A stretch of 35,587 bases of DNA, from the NCBI GenBank assembly GCA_025965795.1, contig JAOPWH010000040.1, positions 1 through 35,587 on the forward strand. The letters run 5' to 3'. The notes under the pieces are model-generated. The model did not search any database. It worked only from the letters and a program-made list of their open reading frames with translations, and was not told the origin of the DNA. The translations under genes were made by a program, and so were the position numbers. The DNA is from Blastococcus sp. Lineage in GTDB: Bacteria > Actinomycetota > Actinomycetes > Mycobacteriales > Geodermatophilaceae. Below, in pieces: positions 26,061 through 33,194 of this stretch. How positions within the stretch are numbered: the stretch's first letter is position 1; every line of letters starts with the position of its first letter.

Positions 26061-27890
26061 ATGCCAGGACGACGACGCCGCTCGACCAGCCGCACCGCGA
26101 CCAGCCGCACCGCGAGCAGTCGCAGCACGACGAGCCGCAGCGCCACCGGCCGGACCACGGCCGGCAAGGCTGCGGCCGGCACAGCTGCGGCGGGTAAGGC
26201 TCCGACCGGCGGCACGGCGAGACGGCGCGCGCCGGGCACGTCGTCCCGGCGGCCGGCCAAGGCGGCGCCCGAGGTGCCGACGGCCGGTCCGGGGGAGCGG
26301 GTGTGGGTGCTCGCCGTACCGTTCCGGGCCCCCGCGCCGGGGGCCGTCTGGCACGCCGGACTGCAGGCTCACGTCTGGGTCGGCGCCGAACTGCCTCCGG
26401 AACTGGCACCCTACGAACCGCCGCCGTACACCCTCGAACGCTTCCTCGAGGACGAGCTCAACGAGAAGCCGCGGCCGCTGCCGATGGCCCGCCCGATGAC
26501 GCCCCGCGAGCAGCAGTGCGACGGCGCGGACACCGTGGCCGCCCACGCGGCGGCCGGCGGCCGGGTGTTCCTGCTCGGCGACGACCCCGGGGTGGGCAAG
26601 ACCGGCACCGCGATCCTCGCGGTCAAGGCGATCGCCGAGCAGCGGGAGGTGCACACCGTCCTCGTGGTCGCCGACCGCCCCGCCGCCATCACGGTGCCGC
26701 ACTGGACCCGGTCGATCGCCGGCTTCGGCGACGGCGGCCTGCGCTGGTGCGTCACCACCTGGGACCGGCTGGCCAAGGTGAGCAAGCTGCGCTTCGACGT
26801 CGTCGTCGCCGACGAGGCGCACATGGTCCGGCACACCACGACCCAGCGGTGGAAGCACTGGAAGGCGGTGTCCGGGTCCGCCCGGGTGAAGGACGCCCCG
26901 TACGTCCTGGCCACGACGGCGACCCCCGCCCACACGCCCCTGGAGCTGCCCTACCTGGCGCCGGAGTTCGCCGCCCGGCACGGCGAGGGCATCCGCGAGT
27001 GGTCCGATCTGGCCAAGCGGCTCGAGGCGCACGGGTTCCACGTGGAACGTGGCCGCTATGGCTGGCAGTGGACCGAGGACGCTGACGAGCGACGAGCTGA
27101 TCTGGCCCGCCTGCAGGCCTGGCTGGCCGACGCCGAGCCGCCGGCCACGCTGCACCGGCCGGCACCGTGGGGTCCGGTGTCCGTGACCGGGACGCCGGTG
27201 GCGCTCACTCCGGCCGAACGCGCCGCGTACGAGTCGGAGTGGGGCGAGTTCCGGGCCGAGATGCAGTTGGCCCGCCGGGGGCGGCAGAGCGCCCGCGGCC
27301 GGGCGGCACTGCTGCGGTTCCGGCAGAAGGCGGGGCTCATCCGGGTCGAGGCGACCGTCGACTGGATCAAGGCCCAGGTCGAGGCCGAACGGCAGGTCGC
27401 GGTGTCGGTGGAGTTCGTCGAGACGGCGGCCGACCCCATCCGCGAGGCGTTGCTCGACTCCGGGATCGGGGTGGCCGCCATCTACGGCCGGGACCGGTTC
27501 GACGTCGAGGCCGAACGGCTGCGGTTCCAGCGGGGCGAGGCGACGGTCTGCGTCTTCACGGTCACTGCCTCGATCAGCCTCCATGCCGGCGAGCTGCTCC
27601 CCGACGGATCCGCGGCCTCGGAGACGCCCCGCGTCGGGCTCTTCCACCAGCCCCGCTTCTCGGGCATCCAGGCGCGGCAGGTCACCGGGCGCACCCACCG
27701 CGACGGACGCGTCTCGCCGTGGCGGATCGCCTACGCCGAGGACACCGTCGAGGAGCAGGTCGCCCGGGTGATGGTGGAACGCCTGGCGGTCAGTGGCTCG
27801 GCTGCGGGAGCCGACACGTCGTCGCTGCAGGAGATCGCCGAGCTCCTCGACGCCGACTGGCTTCCCGGAACCGTCCTGACAGAGGGCTGA
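26061..27890 (+). CDS. SNF2-like DEAH-box helicase with basic repetitive N-terminal tail
   Basis: 609-residue superfamily 2 ATPase. Residues 1-75 are a low-complexity basic tail made of TSRT/SSRS and AGKA repeats, probably disordered and nucleic-acid binding. Then a short domain (about 80-155), Walker A GDDPGVGKTGTA (about 173-184), DEAH-type Walker B VVADEAHMV, motif III TTATPAHTP, a C-terminal RecA domain with VSVEFVETAAD and IYGRDRFD, and the motif VI-like TGRTHRDGR. The compact design recalls SNF2-type helicases common in actinophages, though no phage genes are nearby. AGGAGGTGAC immediately before the ATG is an excellent ribosome-binding site. A parS-like palindrome lies inside the gene. 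The role (remodelling, repair or phage relic) is unknown. Confidence 0.85.
   Translation: MPGRRRRSTSRTATSRTASSRSTTSRSATGRTTAGKAAAGTAAAGKAPTGGTARRRAPGTSSRRPAKAAPEVPTAGPGERVWVLAVPFRAPAPGAVWHAGLQAHVWVGAELPPELAPYEPPPYTLERFLEDELNEKPRPLPMARPMTPREQQCDGADTVAAHAAAGGRVFLLGDDPGVGKTGTAILAVKAIAEQREVHTVLVVADRPAAITVPHWTRSIAGFGDGGLRWCVTTWDRLAKVSKLRFDVVVADEAHMVRHTTTQRWKHWKAVSGSARVKDAPYVLATTATPAHTPLELPYLAPEFAARHGEGIREWSDLAKRLEAHGFHVERGRYGWQWTEDADERRADLARLQAWLADAEPPATLHRPAPWGPVSVTGTPVALTPAERAAYESEWGEFRAEMQLARRGRQSARGRAALLRFRQKAGLIRVEATVDWIKAQVEAERQVAVSVEFVETAADPIREALLDSGIGVAAIYGRDRFDVEAERLRFQRGEATVCVFTVTASISLHAGELLPDGSAASETPRVGLFHQPRFSGIQARQVTGRTHRDGRVSPWRIAYAEDTVEEQVARVMVERLAVSGSAAGADTSSLQEIAELLDADWLPGTVLTEG
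27035..27048. other. parS-like centromere site 2 (inside the helicase gene)
   Basis: GTTCCACGTGGAAC, identical to the site at 9604-9617, coding G-F-H-V-E-R around residues 325-330 of the helicase. Location inside a coding region is usual for chromosomal parS sites. Confidence 0.8.
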
Positions 27891-27909
27891 GCCGCTCCGG
27901 ACGGTCCGG

Positions 27910-28128
27910 TCACGAGTGCGAGGGCGCGGGTGCGACGTCGTCCCGCTCGAAGAACAGGTCGTCGGGGTAGCCCCCACCCGTTCTCGCCGGGCTCGTAGGA
28001 GCGGATCAGCGGGTGGTCGGGCCTGCTGTGCCAGTGCGCGGTGGCAATGCCGGTGGGGTGAGCTGTCCCAGCAGCCCACGTGTCCACAGCGCAGCCAGAC
28101 CCGCAGATGCACCCATCGGGCGTCGATG
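27910..28128 (-). pseudogene. UBP-type zinc-finger protein relic, frameshifted
   Basis: Reading the minus strand, ARWVHLRVWLRCGHVGCWD, then ATAHWHSRPDHPLIRSYEP, then YPDDLFFERDDVAPAPSHS follow in order but in three different frames. Together they match the second half of a UBP-type zinc-finger domain. One extra base at 28046/28047 (CATTGCC for expected CATGCC) and one extra base in the C-run 27971-27975 account for both shifts. The N-terminal half with the first Cys pair is not recognisable, and a usual Cys is Trp (VWLRCGHVGC). No functional product is expected. It fills most of the 395-bp gap between the helicase and dinB. Confidence 0.8.
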
Positions 28129-28285
28129 CCTGCAGTGGTCCGCCGTCGTGCCGCCGTCCGTCGTCGTCGCTGCCCGCCGCCCGGCCGGCGCCGGGCTCCC
28201 GCCGACCCGGTCTCTTCCGGTGCGCCGATGATGGGCAGGGGCGCCGACGGGCGACCTGGACGAGGACGACGGGGGAGGTGCGGGC

Positions 28286-29665
28286 GTGCGGCGGGAGGCG
28301 AGCATCCTGCACCTGGACCTCGATGCCTTCTTCGCCGCCGTCGAGCAGCGCGACAAGCCCTCGTTGCGCGGGCGGCCGGTCGTCGTCGGCGGAGTGGGTG
28401 GGCGCGGCGTCGTGGCGACGGCCTCCTACGAGGCGCGGGCCTTCGGCGCCCGGTCGGCAATGTCGACGGCGGAGGCCCGCCGACGCTGTCCGGCCGGCAC
28501 GGCGTTCCTCGGCGGCCGGTTCGGGGCCTACCGGCGCACGTCGGAGGTGGTGATGGCGCTGCTGCGCGAGCTGTCCCCGCTGGTGGAGCCGGCATCCCTC
28601 GACGAGGCCTACGTCGACCTCGCCGCCGGCGACGGCCACGACCTCTCGGTCGACGGCGTGACGGCGCTGGGTCATGAGCTGAAGGACCGGATCGCCGATG
28701 CCACCGGGGGAGTGACGGGATCGGTGGGGATCGGCACCTCGAAGCTGATGGCGAAGATCGGCTCCGACCTCGACAAGCCGGACGGCCTCGTCGTCGTCCC
28801 GCCCGGCAGCGAGCTGGACGTGCTGCACCCCCTCCCGGTCACCCGCCTGGGCGGTGTAGGCCCCGCAACAGCGGAGCGGCTGCACCAGATCGGGGTGAAG
28901 ACGGTGGCCGATCTGGCCGCGAAGTCGCTGACCGACCTGGTCGCCCTCGCCGGCCGGGCCCACGGCGCGTCGATGTACGCGCTGGCGCGCGCGGAGGACG
29001 ACCGGCCGGTCGTGCCCGACCGGGAGGCCAAATCGGTGTCGGCGGAGGAGACGTTCGAGCGCGATCTCACCGATCTCCACGTCCTGGGTCGCGAGATCGA
29101 CGCCATGGCGGCCAGGGTGGGCGGTCGGCTCCGCGACTCGGCCTACTCGGGCCGCACCGTGACCCTCAAGCTGCGGCGCTACGACTTCACCACGCTCACC
29201 CGGTCCCAGACGCTCCCCCAGCCCACGGACGACGCTCGGCAGATCGCGGCAACCGCCCGCAGGCTGCTCGCCGAGGCCGGCACCGCGGGCGGGTTGCGCC
29301 TGCTGGGCGTCGGCGTCTCGGGGCTGTCCGTGTACGCACAGGGCGACCTGTTCGCCGACGACGACCCAGCCGTGGACGAGGGAGCCCCGGGGGAGGTGGG
29401 GAGTGAGCCCGCGGTGCTCACCGCGGACGCCGTCGTCGAAGCGCCCGGGGACACGGCGTCGACCCCGGCGGAGCGCCGCTGGTGGCCGGGTCAGGACGTC
29501 GAGCACGACGAGCTGGGGCACGGCTGGGTGTGGGGCCGCGGCCTCGGCCGGGTGACGGTCCGCTTCGAGGGCCCGACCACCGCCCCCGGGCCGGTCCGCA
29601 CGCTGGCCGCCGACGACCCCGCCCTGCGCCCCGCCGATCCGCCGGACTGGCGACCGCCCGTGTAG
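28286..29665 (+). CDS. dinB: DNA polymerase IV (Y family)
   Basis: Low-fidelity translesion polymerase, 459 residues. Palm motifs LHLDLDAFFAAVEQ (Asp11) and SLDEAYVDL hold the catalytic acids. KLMAKIGSDLDKPDG is the fingers/thumb signature, and RLGGVGPATAERL is the helix-hairpin-helix. The little-finger domain ends at the beta-clamp peptide AQGDLF. Beyond it lies an extra region of about 100 residues: an acidic Ala/Pro-rich linker, then a compact domain (WWPGQDVEHDELGHGWVWG to ADPPDW). Such a C-terminal piece is seen in many actinobacterial DinB proteins but not in the E. coli enzyme; its role is unclear. GTG start with GGAGGTG six bases upstream. The methyltransferase follows after nine bases. 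Confidence 0.93.
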   Translation: MRREASILHLDLDAFFAAVEQRDKPSLRGRPVVVGGVGGRGVVATASYEARAFGARSAMSTAEARRRCPAGTAFLGGRFGAYRRTSEVVMALLRELSPLVEPASLDEAYVDLAAGDGHDLSVDGVTALGHELKDRIADATGGVTGSVGIGTSKLMAKIGSDLDKPDGLVVVPPGSELDVLHPLPVTRLGGVGPATAERLHQIGVKTVADLAAKSLTDLVALAGRAHGASMYALARAEDDRPVVPDREAKSVSAEETFERDLTDLHVLGREIDAMAARVGGRLRDSAYSGRTVTLKLRRYDFTTLTRSQTLPQPTDDARQIAATARRLLAEAGTAGGLRLLGVGVSGLSVYAQGDLFADDDPAVDEGAPGEVGSEPAVLTADAVVEAPGDTASTPAERRWWPGQDVEHDELGHGWVWGRGLGRVTVRFEGPTTAPGPVRTLAADDPALRPADPPDWRPPV

Positions 29666-29674
29666 AACGGCCCT

Positions 29675-30325
29675 GTGACGGAGCAGCCCGAGACCGAGCA
29701 GCCTGAGACCGAGCAGCCTGAGACCGAGCAGAGCGCCTGGGTGCGGCTGACCCAGGACGACCCGGGGCACTCAGCCGCCTACATCCAGCGCTTCCGCGAC
29801 CTGGCGGCTCAAGGGATGGACCTCGTCGGTGAGGCCCGCCTGGTCGACGCGATGCTGCGCCGAGGTTCGCACGTGCTGGACGCCGGTTGCGGGCCCGGCC
29901 GGATCGGGGCCTTCCTGGCCGAGGCCGGCCACGACGTGGTGGGGGTGGACGTCGACCCGGTGCTCATCGCGGCCGCCGAGGAGGACCATCCCGGGCCGCG
30001 CTGGCTGGTCGGCGACCTCGCCGAGCTGGACCTGCCGGGACGGGGGATCGCCGAGCCCTTCGACGTCATCGTCTGCGCCGGCAACGTGATGACGTTCCTC
30101 GCGCCGTCCACGCGCACGGCAGTGCTCCGCCGGTTCCGCGCCCACGTGGCACCCGACGGCCGGGCGGCGATCGGCTTCGGCGCCGGTCGCGGCTACGCGT
30201 TCGACGACTTCCTGGCCGACGCCGCTTCGGCCGGCTGGGTGCCGGACCTGCTGCTGTCCACCTGGGACCTGCGTCCGTTCACGCCGGAGTCCGACTTCCT
30301 GGTCGCCGTCCTGCGTCCCGCCTGA
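29675..30325 (+). CDS. SAM-dependent methyltransferase
   Basis: 216-residue class I methyltransferase. Motif I VLDAGCGPGRIGAFLAEAG binds S-adenosylmethionine, VVGVDVDPVLI follows, and later strands read FDVIVCAGNVMTFL and GFGAGRGYAFDDF. The acceptor substrate is unknown. The first 19 residues are three TEQPE repeats and a partial copy, encoded by a 15-bp tandem repeat, and are probably disordered. The GTG at 29675 has only a weak ribosome-binding site, but it lies nine bases after the dinB stop, so coupling to dinB is likely. A later start beyond the repeat cannot be excluded. It ends at a strong hairpin shared with the convergent PepSY-like gene. Confidence 0.88.
   Translation: MTEQPETEQPETEQPETEQSAWVRLTQDDPGHSAAYIQRFRDLAAQGMDLVGEARLVDAMLRRGSHVLDAGCGPGRIGAFLAEAGHDVVGVDVDPVLIAAAEEDHPGPRWLVGDLAELDLPGRGIAEPFDVIVCAGNVMTFLAPSTRTAVLRRFRAHVAPDGRAAIGFGAGRGYAFDDFLADAASAGWVPDLLLSTWDLRPFTPESDFLVAVLRPA
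29681..29731. repeat. 15-bp tandem repeat, 3.4 copies
   Basis: Unit GAGCAGCCTGAGACC (first copy has C for T) at the 5' end of the methyltransferase gene. Because the unit is a multiple of three, copy-number changes would alter only the length of the acidic N-terminal tail. Confidence 0.9.
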
Positions 30326-30327
30326 GC

Positions 30328-30353
30328 CGGCCCGCCGGATGCGCGGCGGGCCG
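30328..30353. terminator. Bidirectional GC hairpin
   Basis: A perfect 10-bp stem, CGGCCCGCCG (30328-30337) with CGGCGGGCCG (30344-30353), and loop GATGCG. It lies between the stop of the methyltransferase gene and the stop of the convergent PepSY-like gene. No T-tract. Confidence 0.65.
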
Positions 30354-30365
30354 CCTCGGGTGTCG

Positions 30366-30833
30366 TCAGTGCGACCCGGTGCCCGTGATCAGGAAGTCCT
30401 TGCCGACCTCCACGGTGAGCTCCGCGTCGTCCGCCGTCACGATGTGCGCCTCGTAGACGCCGTCCGAGTCGGACTCGACCCGCTGGATCGTCGCGTCCGG
30501 GTAGTCGGCGAGGACGGCGTCGGTCACCTTCGTGGCGGTGTCGCCGGTGAGCAGCACCTCGTCGTCCCGCTGCGACTGGGTCGGGTCGCCGTCGCCCGGG
30601 CCGCCTCCGTGTCCGTGGTGGCCGTCACCGCCCCGGTCACCCGGCACGCCGGCCTCCTGGCCGGCGGAGGCGGTCGCCGGTGCGGCCGGGTCGTCGGCCG
30701 CCGCATTCGCGGAGATCGTGCCGGCCAGGATGCCTCCGACGACGAGACCGCCGCCGATCAGCGCGGCCGAACGCACCCAGGCCCGCGACCCGATCCTCTC
30801 GCGGCGGCCGGGCGTCTCGTCGGTCGTGTCCAT
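30366..30833 (-). CDS. Membrane-anchored PepSY-like protein
   Basis: 155 residues. A charged cytoplasmic start (TDETPGRRERIGSRAW) and one hydrophobic segment (about 23-46, LIGGGLVVGGILAGTISANA) that is either a signal anchor or an uncleaved signal peptide. Next is a Gly/His/Asp-rich linker (GDRGGDGHHGHGGGPGDGD) that could bind metal. A PepSY-like C-terminal domain (about 90-155) holds TGDTATKVTDAVLADYPDA, VESDSDGVYEAHIVTADDAE and VEVGKDFLITG. PepSY domains are often linked to inhibition of secreted peptidases. AGAGGA upstream supports the ATG at 30833. It is monocistronic, with the CoA-transferase operon upstream on the same strand. Confidence 0.78.
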   Translation of the reverse strand: MDTTDETPGRRERIGSRAWVRSAALIGGGLVVGGILAGTISANAAADDPAAPATASAGQEAGVPGDRGGDGHHGHGGGPGDGDPTQSQRDDEVLLTGDTATKVTDAVLADYPDATIQRVESDSDGVYEAHIVTADDAELTVEVGKDFLITGTGSH

Positions 30834-30959
30834 GCGGGGGTTCCTCTCGTCGGTCGGCCCCTGACGGGCTGCTCCGGACGAGCGTCGACGGCACGCCTGT
30901 GGCGGACCTGTGAAGGACATGTCCGAGGAGCATGCGACGAGGAGCATGGAAGGCGATCG

Positions 30960-31847
30960 TCAGAGGACGCCGTTCGCCCGCAGCAGGACGAGCGCCTGCA
31001 CCGTGCGGGAACCGCGCCACTCGAGGGTGGCCGCGGGGGAGTAGCTGTCGAAGTCGACCGGCCAGCCGCCGTCGGGCAGCTGTGCACCGGCGAGGCGGTC
31101 GAGATCGGCGTCGACGACGCCGGGTCGGAACAGCGATCGCGCCGGGCCGCCGGGGAACGGAGCGAAGTCCAGCGGACGCATGAACTCGTCGTCCGCGCCG
31201 CCGGCGACGTGCAGCGACCCGTCGGCCGGGACATGCCGGCGGAGGGCGTCGACCAGGCCGGCCGCCCCGGGGGTGGTGGGCGCGGCGGCGTCCAGCAGCT
31301 GGGCGGTGAAGGCGAGCACCATCGCGTGCGGGGTCTCTCGCAGATCGCGCACGGCTGCCATGCAGTAGTCGGTGGCCCGGACGAGCCAGGGATGGTCGGC
31401 GACCAGCGCATCGCCGACGCCCACCCGGTGCGCCGCGGCCGCGACCACCGCGGTGATCTGCAGGGAGGACGACGTCGCGTCGGCCGACGCCCAGAACGGC
31501 GCACAGGCGGCGGGGTCCGGCACCGGCAGGGCAAAGGGGAGGCCGCGGTCGGGCAGGGTGACGGCGGCGAGCCAGTCGCACAGCTCCGCGGCCCGGGCGG
31601 TCCTGACCGGCAGGACGTCGGCGAAGACCTCGAAGGCGTGCAGCGCACCGCCCGGCTGGCTGGTCCGGGAGCGCAGATCCGGCTCGATGCCCCAGCCGTA
31701 GCCGCCGTCGGGGTTGCGATAGCCGTCGACCGCCGCGAGGACCGGCGCCGGATTCCCGCCGCCGAACAGCAGGTCGAAGCGGCGGCGGTCCAGGGCACGA
31801 CCTGTACCGGCCAGGAAATCGGCCGCGGCGGCAAGGTCGACGATCAC
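30960..31847 (-). CDS. Terpene-cyclase/prenyltransferase-like repeat protein
   Basis: 295 residues with an all-helical alpha/alpha-barrel look. Repeated motifs resemble the QW/GGW repeats of squalene cyclases and prenyltransferase beta subunits: YRNPDGGYGWGIEPDLR (about 46-62) and AQLPDGGWPVDFDSYSP near the C-terminus, then ALVLLRANGVL. A cyclase catalytic DXDD motif is not seen, so a catalytic terpene-cyclase role is doubtful. The fold could serve substrate binding or a different activity. The GTG start overlaps the stop of the permuted CoA-transferase gene (GTGA), so the two are translationally coupled and likely act in one pathway. It is the last gene of a pucR-led run. Confidence 0.72.
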   Translation of the reverse strand: MIVDLAAAADFLAGTGRALDRRRFDLLFGGGNPAPVLAAVDGYRNPDGGYGWGIEPDLRSRTSQPGGALHAFEVFADVLPVRTARAAELCDWLAAVTLPDRGLPFALPVPDPAACAPFWASADATSSSLQITAVVAAAAHRVGVGDALVADHPWLVRATDYCMAAVRDLRETPHAMVLAFTAQLLDAAAPTTPGAAGLVDALRRHVPADGSLHVAGGADDEFMRPLDFAPFPGGPARSLFRPGVVDADLDRLAGAQLPDGGWPVDFDSYSPAATLEWRGSRTVQALVLLRANGVL

Positions 31848-33193
31848 GAGCGCCACTGCGGAGCGGCTGTCGGGGAGAGGCCGGCCGCCGCGGTCCACGG
31901 CGGCGATCCGGGCGGTGCGACCACACCGACCGTTCCTCGCGCCGAGGGGAGTTCCTGCAGGTACGGCGTCGCATCGACCTCGACGCCGTCGTCGCGCGGC
32001 TCGGCCGGGGCAGCGAGGAGCCAGTGCGCCGTCTGCGCCAGGGAGAGCTCCCCGTACCAGCCGCCGCCCTCCTCGCGCTGCCGCGCGAGGGCCCCGAGGA
32101 CCACGGCCGCGGCGAGGTGGCCCGTCGCGTGATCGAGTGCCTGCACCGGCAGCGTCCCGGGTGCCTGTGCGGATCCGGCCCGGAGCGCGATACCCGTGGC
32201 AGCCTGCACCAGCGAGTCGAAGCCCCGGCGGCCTCGCCAGGGACCCGTGCTGCCCCAGGCGGACAGCCGGACGACGACGAGATGCGGATGCCGCTCGGCG
32301 AGTGCCTCCGGTGCGAGCCCGAACGCGTCGAGCGCCCCCGGCCGGTACCCCTGCACGACGACGTCGGCGCCGGAGAGCAGCGCGTCCACCGTGCGGCGTC
32401 CGCCCGGCGTCGTGAAGTCCATGGTGACGTGCCGCTTTCCCGAGCCGGTGTCGAGCAGCGCGTCGGGATCCTCCGGGATGCGGGGACCGTCGATCCGCAG
32501 CACGTCCGCCCCGTGCGACGCCAGGGTTCGCGTGGCCACCGGCCCGGCGATGACCCGGGTCAGGTCGAGGACGCGCAGCCCGCGCAGCTCCCGTCTGCGC
32601 AGCGGGCCGTCCACCGACCGGCGGAGCGACAGCAGGGGCAGCTCCGCGGCCGCGATGCCCTGGGGATGCGCGCGCCACTGTTCCGGGGTGCGGACCGCCG
32701 CGGCCGCTCCGCCGGCATCGACGACGGCGGCCTCCAGGTCCTCCGCCCGCCACGTCGCGGCCGCCCGCTCGACGTCCTCCCCCAGCACGCCGAGCACGGC
32801 GTCCCGGTGGTGCGGATAGTTCCCGTGCAGCCGAAGCCAGCCGTCGGCCGTCCGCCAGAAGCGCGACAGCGGGGCGAAGCCCAGCCCCACCGACCGCCCC
32901 TCGAGCCGCACGAACCGCTCGCTGCGGAAGGCCACCCCGACGTGGCGGGCGTCGAGGTGGACCCCGCCGCAGGCGCCGGTCAGCTCGTTCGCGGCCAGCA
33001 GTTGGGCGGCGACGGAGCCGAGGGCCAGTCCGGAGACGGGGAACGGTCCACCCAGGCCGGTCTCGCCCAGGACCTGAACCGTCGCCGGGGCGACGTCCGG
33101 TCGGCCCGTTCCCCCGCGGACCGCGGTGAGCAGGGCGTGCACCGAACCGGACACATCCCGCGCACCGTCGGGAGGGCTGGCCACGGCCAGCAC
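31844..33193 (-). CDS. CoA-transferase (CaiB/BaiF family) with swapped half order
   Basis: 449 residues, longer than the usual 360-400. The first 200 residues look like the C-terminal part of family III CoA-transferases (WRTADGWLRLHGNYPHHR at 113-130, VRTPEQWRAHPQG). The canonical N-terminal nucleotide-fold opening, LRGLRVLDLTRVIAGPVA then LASHGADVLRIDGP, only appears at about 203-237. KRHVTMDF, GYRPGALDAFGL, RLSAWGSTGPW and the likely catalytic Asp354 in ALDHATGH follow. The halves thus appear circularly permuted relative to the family. The GTG at 33193 lies one base after the pucR stop; a second GTG nine bases further in is possible. The 3' end overlaps the repeat-protein gene. Substrate unknown. 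Confidence 0.8.
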   Translation of the reverse strand: MLAVASPPDGARDVSGSVHALLTAVRGGTGRPDVAPATVQVLGETGLGGPFPVSGLALGSVAAQLLAANELTGACGGVHLDARHVGVAFRSERFVRLEGRSVGLGFAPLSRFWRTADGWLRLHGNYPHHRDAVLGVLGEDVERAAATWRAEDLEAAVVDAGGAAAAVRTPEQWRAHPQGIAAAELPLLSLRRSVDGPLRRRELRGLRVLDLTRVIAGPVATRTLASHGADVLRIDGPRIPEDPDALLDTGSGKRHVTMDFTTPGGRRTVDALLSGADVVVQGYRPGALDAFGLAPEALAERHPHLVVVRLSAWGSTGPWRGRRGFDSLVQAATGIALRAGSAQAPGTLPVQALDHATGHLAAAVVLGALARQREEGGGWYGELSLAQTAHWLLAAPAEPRDDGVEVDATPYLQELPSARGTVGVVAPPGSPPWTAAAGLSPTAAPQWRS

Positions 33194-33194
33194 C

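Noticed and set aside
27897-27909. CCGGACGGTCCGG palindrome after the helicase gene
   Set aside because: Six-base arms around a single base cannot form a terminator loop, and such GC palindromes are expected by chance here.
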